From NCBI RefSeq assembly GCF_013155465.1, contig NZ_JABJVX010000002.1, forward strand, positions 310,001 through 374,000: a stretch of DNA of 64,000 nucleotides, written 5' to 3'. The translations under genes and the position numbers were made by a program. Below the pieces are notes generated by a model. The model was not told the DNA's origin, did not search any database, and saw nothing but the letters and a program-made list of their open reading frames with translations. How positions within the stretch are numbered: position 1 is the first letter of the stretch; each line of letters starts with the position of its first letter. Source of the DNA: Alterinioella nitratireducens. Its GTDB lineage: Bacteria; Pseudomonadota; Alphaproteobacteria; Rhodobacterales; Rhodobacteraceae. Positions 43,658 through 52,482 of this stretch are shown here, piece after piece.

Positions 43658-44677
43658 TTACGCGGCGATGCGCCCGTTCGCCCCCAGAAGCGCCAGGTAG
43701 GATTGCGCCGAGGCGCGGTCCAGCGTGGGCCAGGCGGCGAGGCGGTCGGCCTCTTCCAGCTTGTCGGCGGATTTGCCCTGCGCCGCCAGCACATCGCCAA
43801 GCAGAACCGATTCCATCCGGCAGCGGCCTGCGATCAGGCAATCGTGGTCGTCCAGCAGAACCTGGTGATAGACCCGCGTGGCCTGCGTCATCGTCAGGCG
43901 GGCGGAGCGGCCATTGACCAGGTCGCCCGCGCGGGCCAGCACGTGATCCTCGCCGAAGAGGTATTCGATATCGGGACCGCTGAGCAGGATGCGCTGGTTG
44001 CGGGCGACGCAGATGTCGCCCGTCAGGCCGAAATAGGGCGCGCGCATCTCGATCGGGGCGGTGTGGCCGCGCGCAAGCGGCTCGGTCCGGCCGATCCAAC
44101 GAATGGGCTGCGGCCCGTGCGACACGGTTTCGACCAGCATTCCGGGGGCCAGCGTTTCAATGGCGCGCGGCCCGTCGGGCGTGGCGATACAGGCGCCGGT
44201 CGCAATACCCGGCAGCGGCACGGCGGGCACGAAGTGATTGGCGATCCCGGCGAAGTCGATGGAAACCCTGGCCTCCTGCGGACCAGGCAGCAGGGTGCGC
44301 GGATCGTCGATGTAGAGGGGGCCGACGGGCGTGGCCAGCCGGTCACCGGATTCGGTGTTTTCCAGGATAAGCGCATCGGCGCGGCCCAGGATGTCCCAGG
44401 AATAATGCAGGTGCAGCGGGTCGCCGCCCGAGAGGAACCCCGGCCCGGTCTCGAAGCTGAACCCGCCATGTTCGACCGAAACGGTTCCGTTGGGGTAATG
44501 GATGACGCGGAAATCGGCGGCGGTGCCGGTGCGGCCCTGCCAGATCACCACGGGCACGCCGCGCCCCGGACGCAGACGCGCCTCGAAGATCAGCGCCCCG
44601 ATGGAGAGGTCCGGCGCGCGCGCGGGCCGTTTCGGGTGGATCAGGCGGGAGCTGTCCCAGATCGCCAACCATGTCAT
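43658..44677 (-). CDS. degenerate Hint-domain protein 3
   Basis: A 339-aa protein. Residues 25-145 form a beta-sandwich-like domain (GVPVVIWQGRTGTAADFRVI, DPLHLHYSWDILGRADALIL) that may be LamG-like. The Hint region (about 155-320) keeps GPRAIETLAPGMLVETVSHG, PIRWIGRTEPL and LFGEDHVLARAGDLVNG. The position of the nucleophilic Cys is Gly157 (GIATGACIATPDGP), and the SPQHR block reads ARNQRILLSG, so the conserved His is also lost. It probably cannot self-process. It lies next to Hint 4 in the same orientation, 100 bases downstream. Confidence 0.82.
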   Translation of the reverse strand: MTWLAIWDSSRLIHPKRPARAPDLSIGALIFEARLRPGRGVPVVIWQGRTGTAADFRVIHYPNGTVSVEHGGFSFETGPGFLSGGDPLHLHYSWDILGRADALILENTESGDRLATPVGPLYIDDPRTLLPGPQEARVSIDFAGIANHFVPAVPLPGIATGACIATPDGPRAIETLAPGMLVETVSHGPQPIRWIGRTEPLARGHTAPIEMRAPYFGLTGDICVARNQRILLSGPDIEYLFGEDHVLARAGDLVNGRSARLTMTQATRVYHQVLLDDHDCLIAGRCRMESVLLGDVLAAQGKSADKLEEADRLAAWPTLDRASAQSYLALLGANGRIAA

Positions 44678-44777
44678 GTAAACAATCGCCTCAATAAGCT
44701 GCTGATTGAACCCTAACCGGGGATTGCGGGCCGAATTTCACCACAAAGAGGCAAGATTGTGTTCGGCGGTGGATCGC

Positions 44778-46346
44778 CTACCCCATCAGCGCGCGGGCCT
44801 CGTAACTGCGCAGCGAGGGCCGTGCGGCGGCGCTGTAGCCCGCACCGGTTTCGGGGTCCAGCTCGGGGAAGAGCGCAAAGAGCTCCTCCTGCACCGCATT
44901 GTCGAAGCCCGACAGGGTCTGCGGGCCGGGCTGGAAGCTTTCGGTCAAGAGCCCCTCGGACCAGATCATCTGGTGATCGTCAAAGAGCAGGTGGAAATAT
45001 TCGACCTCTCCGCCCTCGCGCACGCGGATGGAACATTCATTGACCAGATCCTTGGCGGCAACCAGCACCTCGTCCTCGCCGAAGAGCAGTTCCGCCATGT
45101 GGTGGCGGATCAGCACCCGGTGCTGCGGCGACAGGATCAGCGTGTCATGCAGGCCAAGCGTGCCGCGTTCGATCACGATGGGGGCGAATTTGCCGGTGGC
45201 GGGCACGCGCCGCCGCCCGATCCAGCGCAGGGGTTGCAGGCCGCTGTCGCGGGTCTCGACCAGGTCGCCCGCCTGCAGCGCCTCGACCGCGATGTCGCCG
45301 CGGTCGGTCCTGATCCGCGTGCCGGCGGCGAAACAGGGGATCGAGGTGATCGAGACGAAGGCGGTGTCGGAAATGCCGGCCGCCTCGGCGGTGTAGGAGA
45401 AATTGAACGTGTCGGGATCGGTCAGGTTGCCATAGCCCGCGGGCGGCTCGACGCTGAGCGTTCCATCGGCCATCAGCGTGACCTCGAAGCCGTTGTTCAG
45501 CGTGATCGTGTCGCCGACATTGACCGCCTGACCGTTGATATGGGTCACGACCATCACGCCGACCGAGCTGTCATTGCCGAGCACGTCGATATTGGCGGTC
45601 TGGCCCTCGAACACGGTCTGAGAATCGTCCCAGGCCAGCACGTCGCCCTGGATCGAGCCCCCGCCGATCAGCAGGGTGGAATCGTAGCTGCTGTCGGCGA
45701 CATCCGCGATTCCGAGGCGGATCGAGTTGGTCACCCCCGCATTGACCGGCATCATCACCGAGAGCGTGACGGTATAGCCGTCCATCTCGGTATTCACCTG
45801 GTCATTGGTGTTGTCGTTGTAGAGGGTCTCGTTGGCGCCGCCATTGACGTTGTTGATCTGGGCGATCTCGAAGATGGGGGATTCGATCAGCTGTCCGTTG
45901 ACCCAGATCCCGACCGCGTCGTTGAAGATCGAGCCTACATATTCGGGATATTCCTCGGAGGCGAAGGTGAACTGGATCGAGATGAAATCGGTGGTCGGGA
46001 TGAACTCCGCCTCGAGGATGGCGGCGTCATAGGTGTTCTGCCCGGCGGCGGCGTTGAAATCGGCGTCGTTGTTCACGCCGTTGGTGTTCGAGGAGGTGTT
46101 TGAGCGCCAGTTGGAACTGCCCCACCCGTTGGTGAAATTGGACAGCCTGCCGGTGGAGAGCATCACCCCGGTATCGCCGGGCGTCACCTCGCCCGAGACG
46201 CTGTCGCCGTCGCTCCAGATGCCCGAGGACCGGTTGTCGCCGGAATAGTTGGCGTTCAGCACCGTCACGCCGGGGCCGAAGATCGTGTTGGCCATCTGGA
46301 TGGCCGACGCATTTGTATTGATCGGTAACTCGCTGGCTGCGACCAT
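44778..46346 (-). CDS. Hint-domain protein 4 with choice-of-anchor L domain
   Basis: The largest Hint protein, 522 aa. Residues 20-230 match the choice-of-anchor L domain (DGDSVSGEVTPGDTGVMLST, FTFASEEYPEYVGSIFNDAV, GIWVNGQL). Residues 235-330 are a VCBS/Ig-like domain (GQTANIDVLGNDSSVGVMVV). Hint_2 starts at Cys338 (IPCFAAGTRIRTDRGDIAVE) with intact LRWIGRRRV, LSPQHRVLIR, LVNECSIR and FHLLFDDHQMIWSEG. Such anchor domains occur in surface or biofilm proteins. No obvious signal peptide. It is divergent from dapE by 238 bases. Confidence 0.9.
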   Translation of the reverse strand: MVAASELPINTNASAIQMANTIFGPGVTVLNANYSGDNRSSGIWSDGDSVSGEVTPGDTGVMLSTGRLSNFTNGWGSSNWRSNTSSNTNGVNNDADFNAAAGQNTYDAAILEAEFIPTTDFISIQFTFASEEYPEYVGSIFNDAVGIWVNGQLIESPIFEIAQINNVNGGANETLYNDNTNDQVNTEMDGYTVTLSVMMPVNAGVTNSIRLGIADVADSSYDSTLLIGGGSIQGDVLAWDDSQTVFEGQTANIDVLGNDSSVGVMVVTHINGQAVNVGDTITLNNGFEVTLMADGTLSVEPPAGYGNLTDPDTFNFSYTAEAAGISDTAFVSITSIPCFAAGTRIRTDRGDIAVEALQAGDLVETRDSGLQPLRWIGRRRVPATGKFAPIVIERGTLGLHDTLILSPQHRVLIRHHMAELLFGEDEVLVAAKDLVNECSIRVREGGEVEYFHLLFDDHQMIWSEGLLTESFQPGPQTLSGFDNAVQEELFALFPELDPETGAGYSAAARPSLRSYEARALMG

Positions 46347-46584
46347 GCCTCTACTGCCCCTTGTTCAGGCGGCACCCGTCGCAATCCCGGTGGTTTCTTC
46401 TGCTGGATTGCCCGGATGGAAGGTCTTTTGCCTTCCCGACCGCCTCTGCTTCTTTTGTTTTGCCGGAGAATAGCCCGATTTTTGCCATGAAGTAAGAGGG
46501 TTGCGCAGGTGGGCGCGGGCCTTGTGTCCCGCAGGACGCAGGTTTAGCAATTCTGCAACTGCCCCGATCCCGAGGACCGAGCCC

Positions 46585-47727
46585 ATGACCGACCCCCAGA
46601 AACTGACCGCCGACCTTGTGAAATGCCCCTCGGTGACGCCCGAGGAGGGCGGCGCGCTGGTGCTGCTGGAAGAGGTGTTGAGCGCGGCCGGGTTCGACTG
46701 CACCCGCGCGGATCGGGGCGAGGTGTCGAACCTTTTCGCCCGGTGGGGCGACAAGGGACACGCGCGCACATTTGGCTTCAACGGTCACACGGATGTGGTG
46801 CCGGTGGGCGACGAGGCCGCCTGGACGCATCCGCCCTTCGGGGCCGAGGAGGTGGATGGATGGCTCTATGGGCGCGGGGCGACGGATATGAAATCGGGCG
46901 TGGCGGCCTTTGCGGCGGCGGCGATTGATTTCGTGCGTGACACCCCCCCCGATGGCGCGATCATCCTGACCATCACCGGCGATGAGGAAGGCAGTTCCGT
47001 CGACGGCACGCCCGCGCTGCTGGACTGGATGGAGGCCAAGGGCGAGAAGATGGATATCTGCATCGTGGGCGAGCCCACCAGCGTCGAGAGCATCGGCGAC
47101 ATGATCAAGATCGGGCGTCGCGGTGCGATGTCGGCCTGGTTCACCGTGAAGGGCAAGCAGGGCCATTCCGCCTATCTGCACAAGGTGCTGAACCCGATGC
47201 CCGCCGTGGCGCTGCTGGCGCATCGGCTGTCATCGCATGTGCTGGACGAGGGGACCGATCATTTCGACGCCTCGACCTGTTCGGTGGTCACCATCGACAC
47301 CGGCAATACCGCCACCAACGTCATTCCCGGCCAGACCCGGATGGCCGTGAACCTGCGCTTCAACGACACCCATAGCGGGGAAAGCCTGACGGACTGGCTG
47401 CGCGAAGAGGCCGACAAGGTGGAGGCGGAGACCGGCGTGCGGATCGAGATGCGGGCGCAGATCTCGGGCGAGGCGTTCCTGACCCCGCCGGGCGACCTGT
47501 CGGCGCTTGTGGCGGGCGCGGTGAGCCGCGAGACCAACCAGAGCCCGATCCTGTCCACCACCGGTGGCACCTCGGACGCGCGCTTCGTCAAGTCGCATTG
47601 CCCGGTGGTGGAATTCGGGCTTGTCGGCCACCGGATGCACCAGGTCGATGAGCGGGTCTGGATCGACGACATCCACGCGCTGAAACGGGTCTATACCGGG
47701 ATCTTGCGGGATTATTTCGGCGGCTAG
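46585..47727 (+). CDS. dapE: succinyl-diaminopimelate desuccinylase
   Basis: Di-zinc hydrolase releasing LL-diaminopimelate. The 380-aa protein has [40 protein letters not shown] and [13 protein letters not shown], giving the zinc His, Asp and Glu and the catalytic Glu. [20 protein letters not shown] opens the dimerisation lid and [19 protein letters not shown] supplies the last ligand region. Start ATG 46585 ([19 protein letters not shown]). Its only close neighbour in pathway is dapD, upstream of the Hint pair. Confidence 0.96.
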   Translation: MTDPQKLTADLVKCPSVTPEEGGALVLLEEVLSAAGFDCTRADRGEVSNLFARWGDKGHARTFGFNGHTDVVPVGDEAAWTHPPFGAEEVDGWLYGRGATDMKSGVAAFAAAAIDFVRDTPPDGAIILTITGDEEGSSVDGTPALLDWMEAKGEKMDICIVGEPTSVESIGDMIKIGRRGAMSAWFTVKGKQGHSAYLHKVLNPMPAVALLAHRLSSHVLDEGTDHFDASTCSVVTIDTGNTATNVIPGQTRMAVNLRFNDTHSGESLTDWLREEADKVEAETGVRIEMRAQISGEAFLTPPGDLSALVAGAVSRETNQSPILSTTGGTSDARFVKSHCPVVEFGLVGHRMHQVDERVWIDDIHALKRVYTGILRDYFGG

Positions 47728-47755
47728 GCAGGGCTGCGGGGCGTTCCGCGCTGAG

Positions 47756-47793
47756 CCGCGCCATCGCCGCCCCGCGTGACGGCGATGGCGCGG
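47756..47793. terminator. long perfect hairpin after dapE
   Basis: Fourteen perfectly paired bases (CCGCGCCATCGCCG / CGGCGATGGCGCGG) with a 10-base loop lie between the convergent dapE and DUF305 genes. It could stop transcription in both directions, although no T run follows either arm. Confidence 0.6.
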
Positions 47794-47823
47794 CGGCTTC
47801 GCCTTGATTCCGCGCCGGAGCCA

Positions 47824-48300
47824 TTACTCCCCATCCACCTCGGGCGTGGCGGGCGGGCCGCCTTGCAGGTCGGCAATCAGCGCCTCCATCTCGGCGATCT
47901 CAAGGCGCTGCGCCTCGATGATCCGTTCGGCCAATGCCTGCACGCGCGGGTCCGAGAGCGTGGCGCGCTCGCTGGTCAGGATGGCGATGGAATGGTGCGG
48001 GATCATGGCGCGCATCCACGAGATGTCGCCCACAGTCGCCTGCGACCGCAGCAGATACAGAGACGCCGCGAAGACCACGACGCTGACCCCGAGAATGGCG
48101 TAGTTCGAGGCCTTGTTGCGATACATCCCCCACATGAAGAGCAGCATGATCACCGCCATGGTCGCCCCCATGTAGATCGCCATGTAGGTGCGGGTCTCGC
48201 TGAACTGGACATGGCTCCAGACAAAGGTGTTCAGATACATCAGCCCGAACATCGTCACGGTCGATGTCAGGATCATCGCGATGAAGCGTGTGTAGGTCAT
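47824..48300 (-). CDS. DUF305 domain-containing membrane protein
   Basis: A 158-aa protein with three to four hydrophobic helices (FIAMILTSTVTMFGLMYLNT, YMAIYMGATMAVIMLLFMWG, YAILGVSVVVFAASLYLLRS) and a C-terminal ferritin-like DUF305 part with MRAMIPHHSIAILTSER and EIAEMEALIADLQ. The M-x-x-H-H motif defines the family, sometimes linked to copper or metal resistance; function here not shown. ATG 48300 has AGAGG upstream. Confidence 0.9.
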   Translation of the reverse strand: MTYTRFIAMILTSTVTMFGLMYLNTFVWSHVQFSETRTYMAIYMGATMAVIMLLFMWGMYRNKASNYAILGVSVVVFAASLYLLRSQATVGDISWMRAMIPHHSIAILTSERATLSDPRVQALAERIIEAQRLEIAEMEALIADLQGGPPATPEVDGE

Positions 48301-48409
48301 TTGTGCCTCTTTTCGTTGCGTCACATGACATGTCAACAACGTTCCCCCACTGGAAGGTTCCGGAGATTATCCGCATGACGCGCTGTGCGACCCATGCTAG
48401 CCATGGCGC

Positions 48410-50665
48410 ATGGCACGCATCCCCTCAAAATCCGAGATCCTCGACTGGATCGGCGAGAACCCCACCAAGACCACCAAGCGCGACATCGCGCGGGCCTTCG
48501 GCATCAAGGGGGCCGACCGCATCGACCTCAAGCGCATCCTGAAGGAGCTTGAGGGCGAGGGGCATCTGGAGAAGCGCAAGAAGACCTATCGCGACCCCGA
48601 CAAGCTGCCGCCGGTCTCGGTGCTCAAGGTGCTGGCGCCCGACGATGCGGGCGACATTTATCTCAGCCCGCTGGAATGGCACGGCGAAGGCCCCGCGCCG
48701 CGCGTGCTGTTCTCGGCCAAGGCGACCGACCCCGCGCTTGGCGAGGGCGACCGTGTGCTGGCGCGGTTGCAGGAGGTCACGGGCGAGGATCACGCCTATG
48801 TCGGGCGGCTGATCCGGCGCATCGGGACCAACCCGCACAAGATCCTGGGCATTTTCCGCAAGTCCGCCGAGGGCGGGCGCATCCTGCCCATCGACAAGGG
48901 ATCCGACAAGGAATGGCAGGTCGAGGCCGGGGCCAGCGACGGGGCGAAGGATGGCGAGCTGGTCGAGGCCGAACAGGCCGGGCCCAAGGGCCGGATGGGC
49001 CTGCCGAGCGCGCGCGTGATTGCCCGGCTCGGCGATCCGTCAGCGCCGCGCGCGGTGTCGCTGATCGCCATTCATGAGCACGGGATACCGGACGATTTTC
49101 CCGATGCGGTGATCGAAGAGGCCGACGCGAAGAAACCCGCCGGTCTCAAGGGGCGCGAGGATCTGCGCGATCTGCCGCTCATTACAATCGACCCAGCCGA
49201 CGCGCGTGACCATGACGATGCCTGTTATGCCCATGCCGATGACGACCCCAAGAACCCCGGCGGGCATGTGATCTGGGTGGCGATTGCCGACGTGGCGCAC
49301 TACGTGACGCCGGGATCGGCGCTGGACCGCGAGGCGCGCAAGCGCGGCAACTCCACCTATTTCTCCGACCGGGTGGTGCCGATGCTGCCGGACCGGCTGT
49401 CGGGCGACCTGTGTTCCCTGCATGAAGGCGTGCCGCGCGCCTGCCTTGCCGTGCGCATGGTGGTCGATGAGTTCGGCGAGAAGATCGGCCACCGCTTTGT
49501 CCGCGGCCTGATGAAATCGCCCGCCTCGCTGAATTACGAGGAGGTGCAGGCGGGGATGGACGGCCAGCCGAACGAGAAGGTCGCGCCGCTCATCGAGGAT
49601 GTGATCCATCCTCTCTTCGCCGCCTATGACGCGCTGAAAACCGCCCGCGCCAAGCGCCAGCCGCTGGACCTGGACCTGCCCGAACGCCGGATCGAGCTGT
49701 CCGAGGACGGCACCGTCACCTCGGTCGCGTTCAAGGACCGGCTGGATGCGCATAAGCTGATCGAGGAATTCATGGTGCTGGCCAATGTGGCCGCCGCCGA
49801 GACGCTGATCGCCAGGAAACAACCGCATCTTCTGCGCGTGCATGAGGAGCCGAACCAGGACAAGCTGACCGCGCTGCGGGAAACGGCGCAGGCCAGCGGC
49901 TTCACCCTCGCCAAGGGCCAGGTGTTGCAGACGCGGCATCTGAACAGCCTGCTGAACGCGGCAGAAGGCACCGAGTTCGACGAGCTGATCAACATGGCGA
50001 CGCTGCGCTCGATGACGCAGGCCTATTACAGCCCGCAGAATTTCGGGCATTTCGGTCTGGCGCTGAGGGCCTATGCGCATTTCACCTCGCCCATTCGCCG
50101 CTATGCCGACCTCGTGGTGCATCGCGCGCTGATCACCGTGCATGGGTGGGGCGAGGACGGGCTGAGCGCGCAGGAGGTGGAGCGGCTGGAGGACACCGCC
50201 AAGCATATCTCGGACACCGAACGCCGCTCGATGATGGCCGAGCGCGATACCAATGACCGCTATCTCGCCGCCTATCTCTCGGACCGGGTGGGCGCGACGT
50301 TTACCGGCCGGATCAGCGGAATCGCGCGGTTCGGCGTGTTCGTGAAGCTGGACGAGACCGGGGCCGATGGCCTTCTGCCGATGCGTGCCCTGGGGCGGGA
50401 ATATTTCCACCACGATGCCGAGGCGCAGACCCTGACCGGGGCCGATAGCGGCATGGTGATCGGGCTCGGGGCAAGGGTGCAGGTCAAGCTGGCCGAGGCG
50501 GTGCCGGTGACCGGCGGGCTGGTGCTGGAACTGGTCGAGATCGAGGGCAAGACGGTCAAACCCGGCAAGGGACGCCACCGGGGCGCACCCCCGCGCCGCA
50601 AGGCAGGCCAGGCCAAGGCGAAATCGGCCAAGGTGAAGAAGAAACTGCGCCGCAAGAAGGGGTGA
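48410..50665 (+). CDS. rnr: ribonuclease R
   Basis: Processive 3'-5' exoribonuclease of 751 aa. An N-terminal winged-helix (SEILDWIGENPTKTTKRDIA) and cold-shock domain are followed by the RNB catalytic core with ITIDPADARDHDDACYAHAD near residue 265 (metal aspartates) and HFTSPIRRYADLVVHRAL. The S1 RNA-binding domain starts near 627 (GATFTGRISGIARFGVFVKL). The tail is lysine-rich (KAKSAKVKKKLRRKKG), as in other RNase R proteins. Degrades structured RNA and defective transcripts. Confidence 0.96.
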   Translation: MARIPSKSEILDWIGENPTKTTKRDIARAFGIKGADRIDLKRILKELEGEGHLEKRKKTYRDPDKLPPVSVLKVLAPDDAGDIYLSPLEWHGEGPAPRVLFSAKATDPALGEGDRVLARLQEVTGEDHAYVGRLIRRIGTNPHKILGIFRKSAEGGRILPIDKGSDKEWQVEAGASDGAKDGELVEAEQAGPKGRMGLPSARVIARLGDPSAPRAVSLIAIHEHGIPDDFPDAVIEEADAKKPAGLKGREDLRDLPLITIDPADARDHDDACYAHADDDPKNPGGHVIWVAIADVAHYVTPGSALDREARKRGNSTYFSDRVVPMLPDRLSGDLCSLHEGVPRACLAVRMVVDEFGEKIGHRFVRGLMKSPASLNYEEVQAGMDGQPNEKVAPLIEDVIHPLFAAYDALKTARAKRQPLDLDLPERRIELSEDGTVTSVAFKDRLDAHKLIEEFMVLANVAAAETLIARKQPHLLRVHEEPNQDKLTALRETAQASGFTLAKGQVLQTRHLNSLLNAAEGTEFDELINMATLRSMTQAYYSPQNFGHFGLALRAYAHFTSPIRRYADLVVHRALITVHGWGEDGLSAQEVERLEDTAKHISDTERRSMMAERDTNDRYLAAYLSDRVGATFTGRISGIARFGVFVKLDETGADGLLPMRALGREYFHHDAEAQTLTGADSGMVIGLGARVQVKLAEAVPVTGGLVLELVEIEGKTVKPGKGRHRGAPPRRKAGQAKAKSAKVKKKLRRKKG

Positions 50666-50808
50666 AGCCCGTCCCGTTCAGATTTGCGTAACCTCTACCT
50701 GCGATGGTTCCGGCAACAGATTGCCGATCCGCTGGCCTGCGGCTTTTTGCAGCCCCCGGAACCGGATATGATCTGAGGTGCTGGCAGAAGGCGAGGCGCA
50801 AGGGCGAC

Positions 50809-52179
50809 ATGAAAATTCTTCTCACTATTGTCGGGGTGATTCTGGTCTGGGCCGGGGCGACCTTTGCCTCGCCGCCCGAAAACTCGTTGCGCCCCGCGAT
50901 GCGGCCCGCGACCGGCGGCGTGATCGAAATGGCCGCCTTGGCGCCGCAAACGCTTGGCGATATCCGCCCGGTCATGCGGCGCGATCCGCCCGCGATTGAG
51001 CCGCCGGCGCTTGAGGTCGGGGCTGCCGTCACGCCATCGCGCGGGGACAGCCCGATAAGCGATGCTGGCTTCCGCGACTGGATCGCGTCATTCACGGCCC
51101 ATGCGCGCGCGCAGGGCATCAGCCAGGCCACCCTGACCCGCGCCTTCGACGGGGTTGAGGTGAACGAGAGGGTGATCGAGCGCGACCGAAACCAGGCCGA
51201 GTTTTCGCGCACGCTGTGGGACTATCTCGATTCTGCCACCTCGCCCGCGCGCATCGCCAACGGGCGCGACGCACTGGCCGAATGGCGCACGACCCTGGCG
51301 GAGATCGAGCGGGATTACGGCGTCGAGGCCGAGATCGTGACCGCCATCTGGGGATTGGAGAGCGCCTATGGCAGTTTCCGCGGCGACGTGCCGATCATCG
51401 AGGCAATGGCGACACTGGCCTATGAGGGGCGGCGTCAGGCGTTCTTTGAAGCGCAGCTGATGGCGGCGCTGGAGATCATCGAGGCGGGCGACATTTCACC
51501 GGGCAACATGCGCGGCTCCTGGGCGGGCGCGATGGGGCATACGCAGTTCATGCCAACGAGCTTTACCGAACACGCGGTCGACCACAACGGCGACGGGCGG
51601 CGCGATATCTGGGGCGATTATCCGGGCGATGCGCTGGCCTCGACCGCGCGCTACCTGTCCGAGAACGGCTGGATATTTGGTCAGCCCTGGGGGCTGGAAG
51701 TGCTGCTGCCCGACGGGTTCGATTTTGCCCAGAGCGGGGAGCTGATCCGGGAGGATGCCGCACATTGGAACGCGATGGGCGTGCGGATTGTGGGCGGTGG
51801 AGAGGTGCCGGATCACGGGCCAAGCTCGATCCTGCTGCCGGGCGGGCATACCGGCGTGGCGCTGGTCATCTACGAGAATTTCCAGGTGATCGAGACCTAT
51901 AACCCGGCGGATGCCTATGTGATCGGGGTGGGCCACCTGGCCGACCGGATCGCGGGCGGGCCGGCCTTTCGCGGCGGCTGGCCGCGCGCGGACCGGGCGC
52001 TGACCAATGACGAGCGGTTCGAGTTGCAGCGGCGGCTGACGGCGGCGGGCTTCTCGACCGAGCGCATCGACGGCATCGTCGGCCCGCTGACGATCCAGGC
52101 GGTGCGCGAGTACCAGGCCGCCGAGGGGCTGGTGCCGGATGGCTACGCCTCGGTGGACCTGCTGCGGCGGTTGCGCTGA
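50809..52179 (+). CDS. lytic murein transglycosylase (MltB family) with peptidoglycan-binding domain
   Basis: A 456-aa exported enzyme. The leader KILLTIVGVILVWAGATFAS is a signal peptide. The SLT_2 (MltB) domain spans about 80-380 with AIWGLESAYGSFRGDVPIIE (catalytic Glu184) and GNMRGSWAGAMGHTQFMPTS. A PG_binding_1 domain closes the protein at 400-455 (LTAAGFSTERIDGIVGPLTI, QAVREYQAAEGLVPDGYASV). It cleaves glycan strands to 1,6-anhydromuropeptides. ATG 50809 (MKILLTIV) chosen over the longer frame because the leader fits. Confidence 0.94.
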   Translation: MKILLTIVGVILVWAGATFASPPENSLRPAMRPATGGVIEMAALAPQTLGDIRPVMRRDPPAIEPPALEVGAAVTPSRGDSPISDAGFRDWIASFTAHARAQGISQATLTRAFDGVEVNERVIERDRNQAEFSRTLWDYLDSATSPARIANGRDALAEWRTTLAEIERDYGVEAEIVTAIWGLESAYGSFRGDVPIIEAMATLAYEGRRQAFFEAQLMAALEIIEAGDISPGNMRGSWAGAMGHTQFMPTSFTEHAVDHNGDGRRDIWGDYPGDALASTARYLSENGWIFGQPWGLEVLLPDGFDFAQSGELIREDAAHWNAMGVRIVGGGEVPDHGPSSILLPGGHTGVALVIYENFQVIETYNPADAYVIGVGHLADRIAGGPAFRGGWPRADRALTNDERFELQRRLTAAGFSTERIDGIVGPLTIQAVREYQAAEGLVPDGYASVDLLRRLR

Positions 52180-52187
52180 GGCGGTTG

Positions 52188-52216
52188 CGCCACCGCGTCG
52201 CGTCATCGCGGTGGCG
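52188..52216. terminator. hairpin after lytic transglycosylase
   Basis: A 10-bp GC stem (CGCCACCGCG / CGCGGTGGCG) with a 9-base loop begins 9 bases after the stop codon. A plausible intrinsic or attenuating terminator; no T run follows. Confidence 0.55.
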
Positions 52217-52370
52217 GGCGGCCCGCGTCAGGCCCCCTGCGGGAGCCCTCCTTGTGCCGCATTGCCATGGAGACCTTGCAAGGGTGGTTCTGTGACGGGC
52301 GGGTTGCCGGTGGGGGCGGGCCGGGGATGCGCGGCCTCTGGCGGAGGCGCGAACGGGTTGCGTCGGATTC

Positions 52371-52394
52371 AGGTATTTGGACGAAGAAGTTGGG
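52371..52394. repeat. AGTATTTGG..AAGAAG repeat, copy 1
   Basis: AGGTATTTGGACGAAGAAG then TTGGG. It matches the copy 73 bases further on and shares the GGTATTT....(A)RAAG core with the hairpin repeats at 7489 and 34938. Confidence 0.6.
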
Positions 52395-52443
52395 ACCGGT
52401 GGGGCCCGTCATATGTTGTCGCGCCTTTGGTCTCTGTGGGTTT

Positions 52444-52466
52444 GAGTATTTGGACCAAGAAGATGG
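52444..52466. repeat. AGTATTTGG..AAGAAG repeat, copy 2
   Basis: GAGTATTTGGACCAAGAAG then ATGG, a direct repeat of 52371-52394 on the same strand. Located 17 bases before the stop of the convergent ornithine cyclodeaminase family gene. Confidence 0.6.
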
Positions 52467-52482
52467 AGGGGATTGGGGGCCG

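Larger units (their letters stand above)
52180..52482. other. intergenic region between convergent genes, with hairpin and two repeats
   Basis: This 303-base stretch lies between the lytic transglycosylase and the ornithine cyclodeaminase family gene. It holds a 10-bp hairpin (52188-52216) and two copies of an AGTATTTGGACCAAGAAG-type repeat (52371-52394 and 52444-52466). I see no coding frame with a plausible start or product. Confidence 0.7.
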
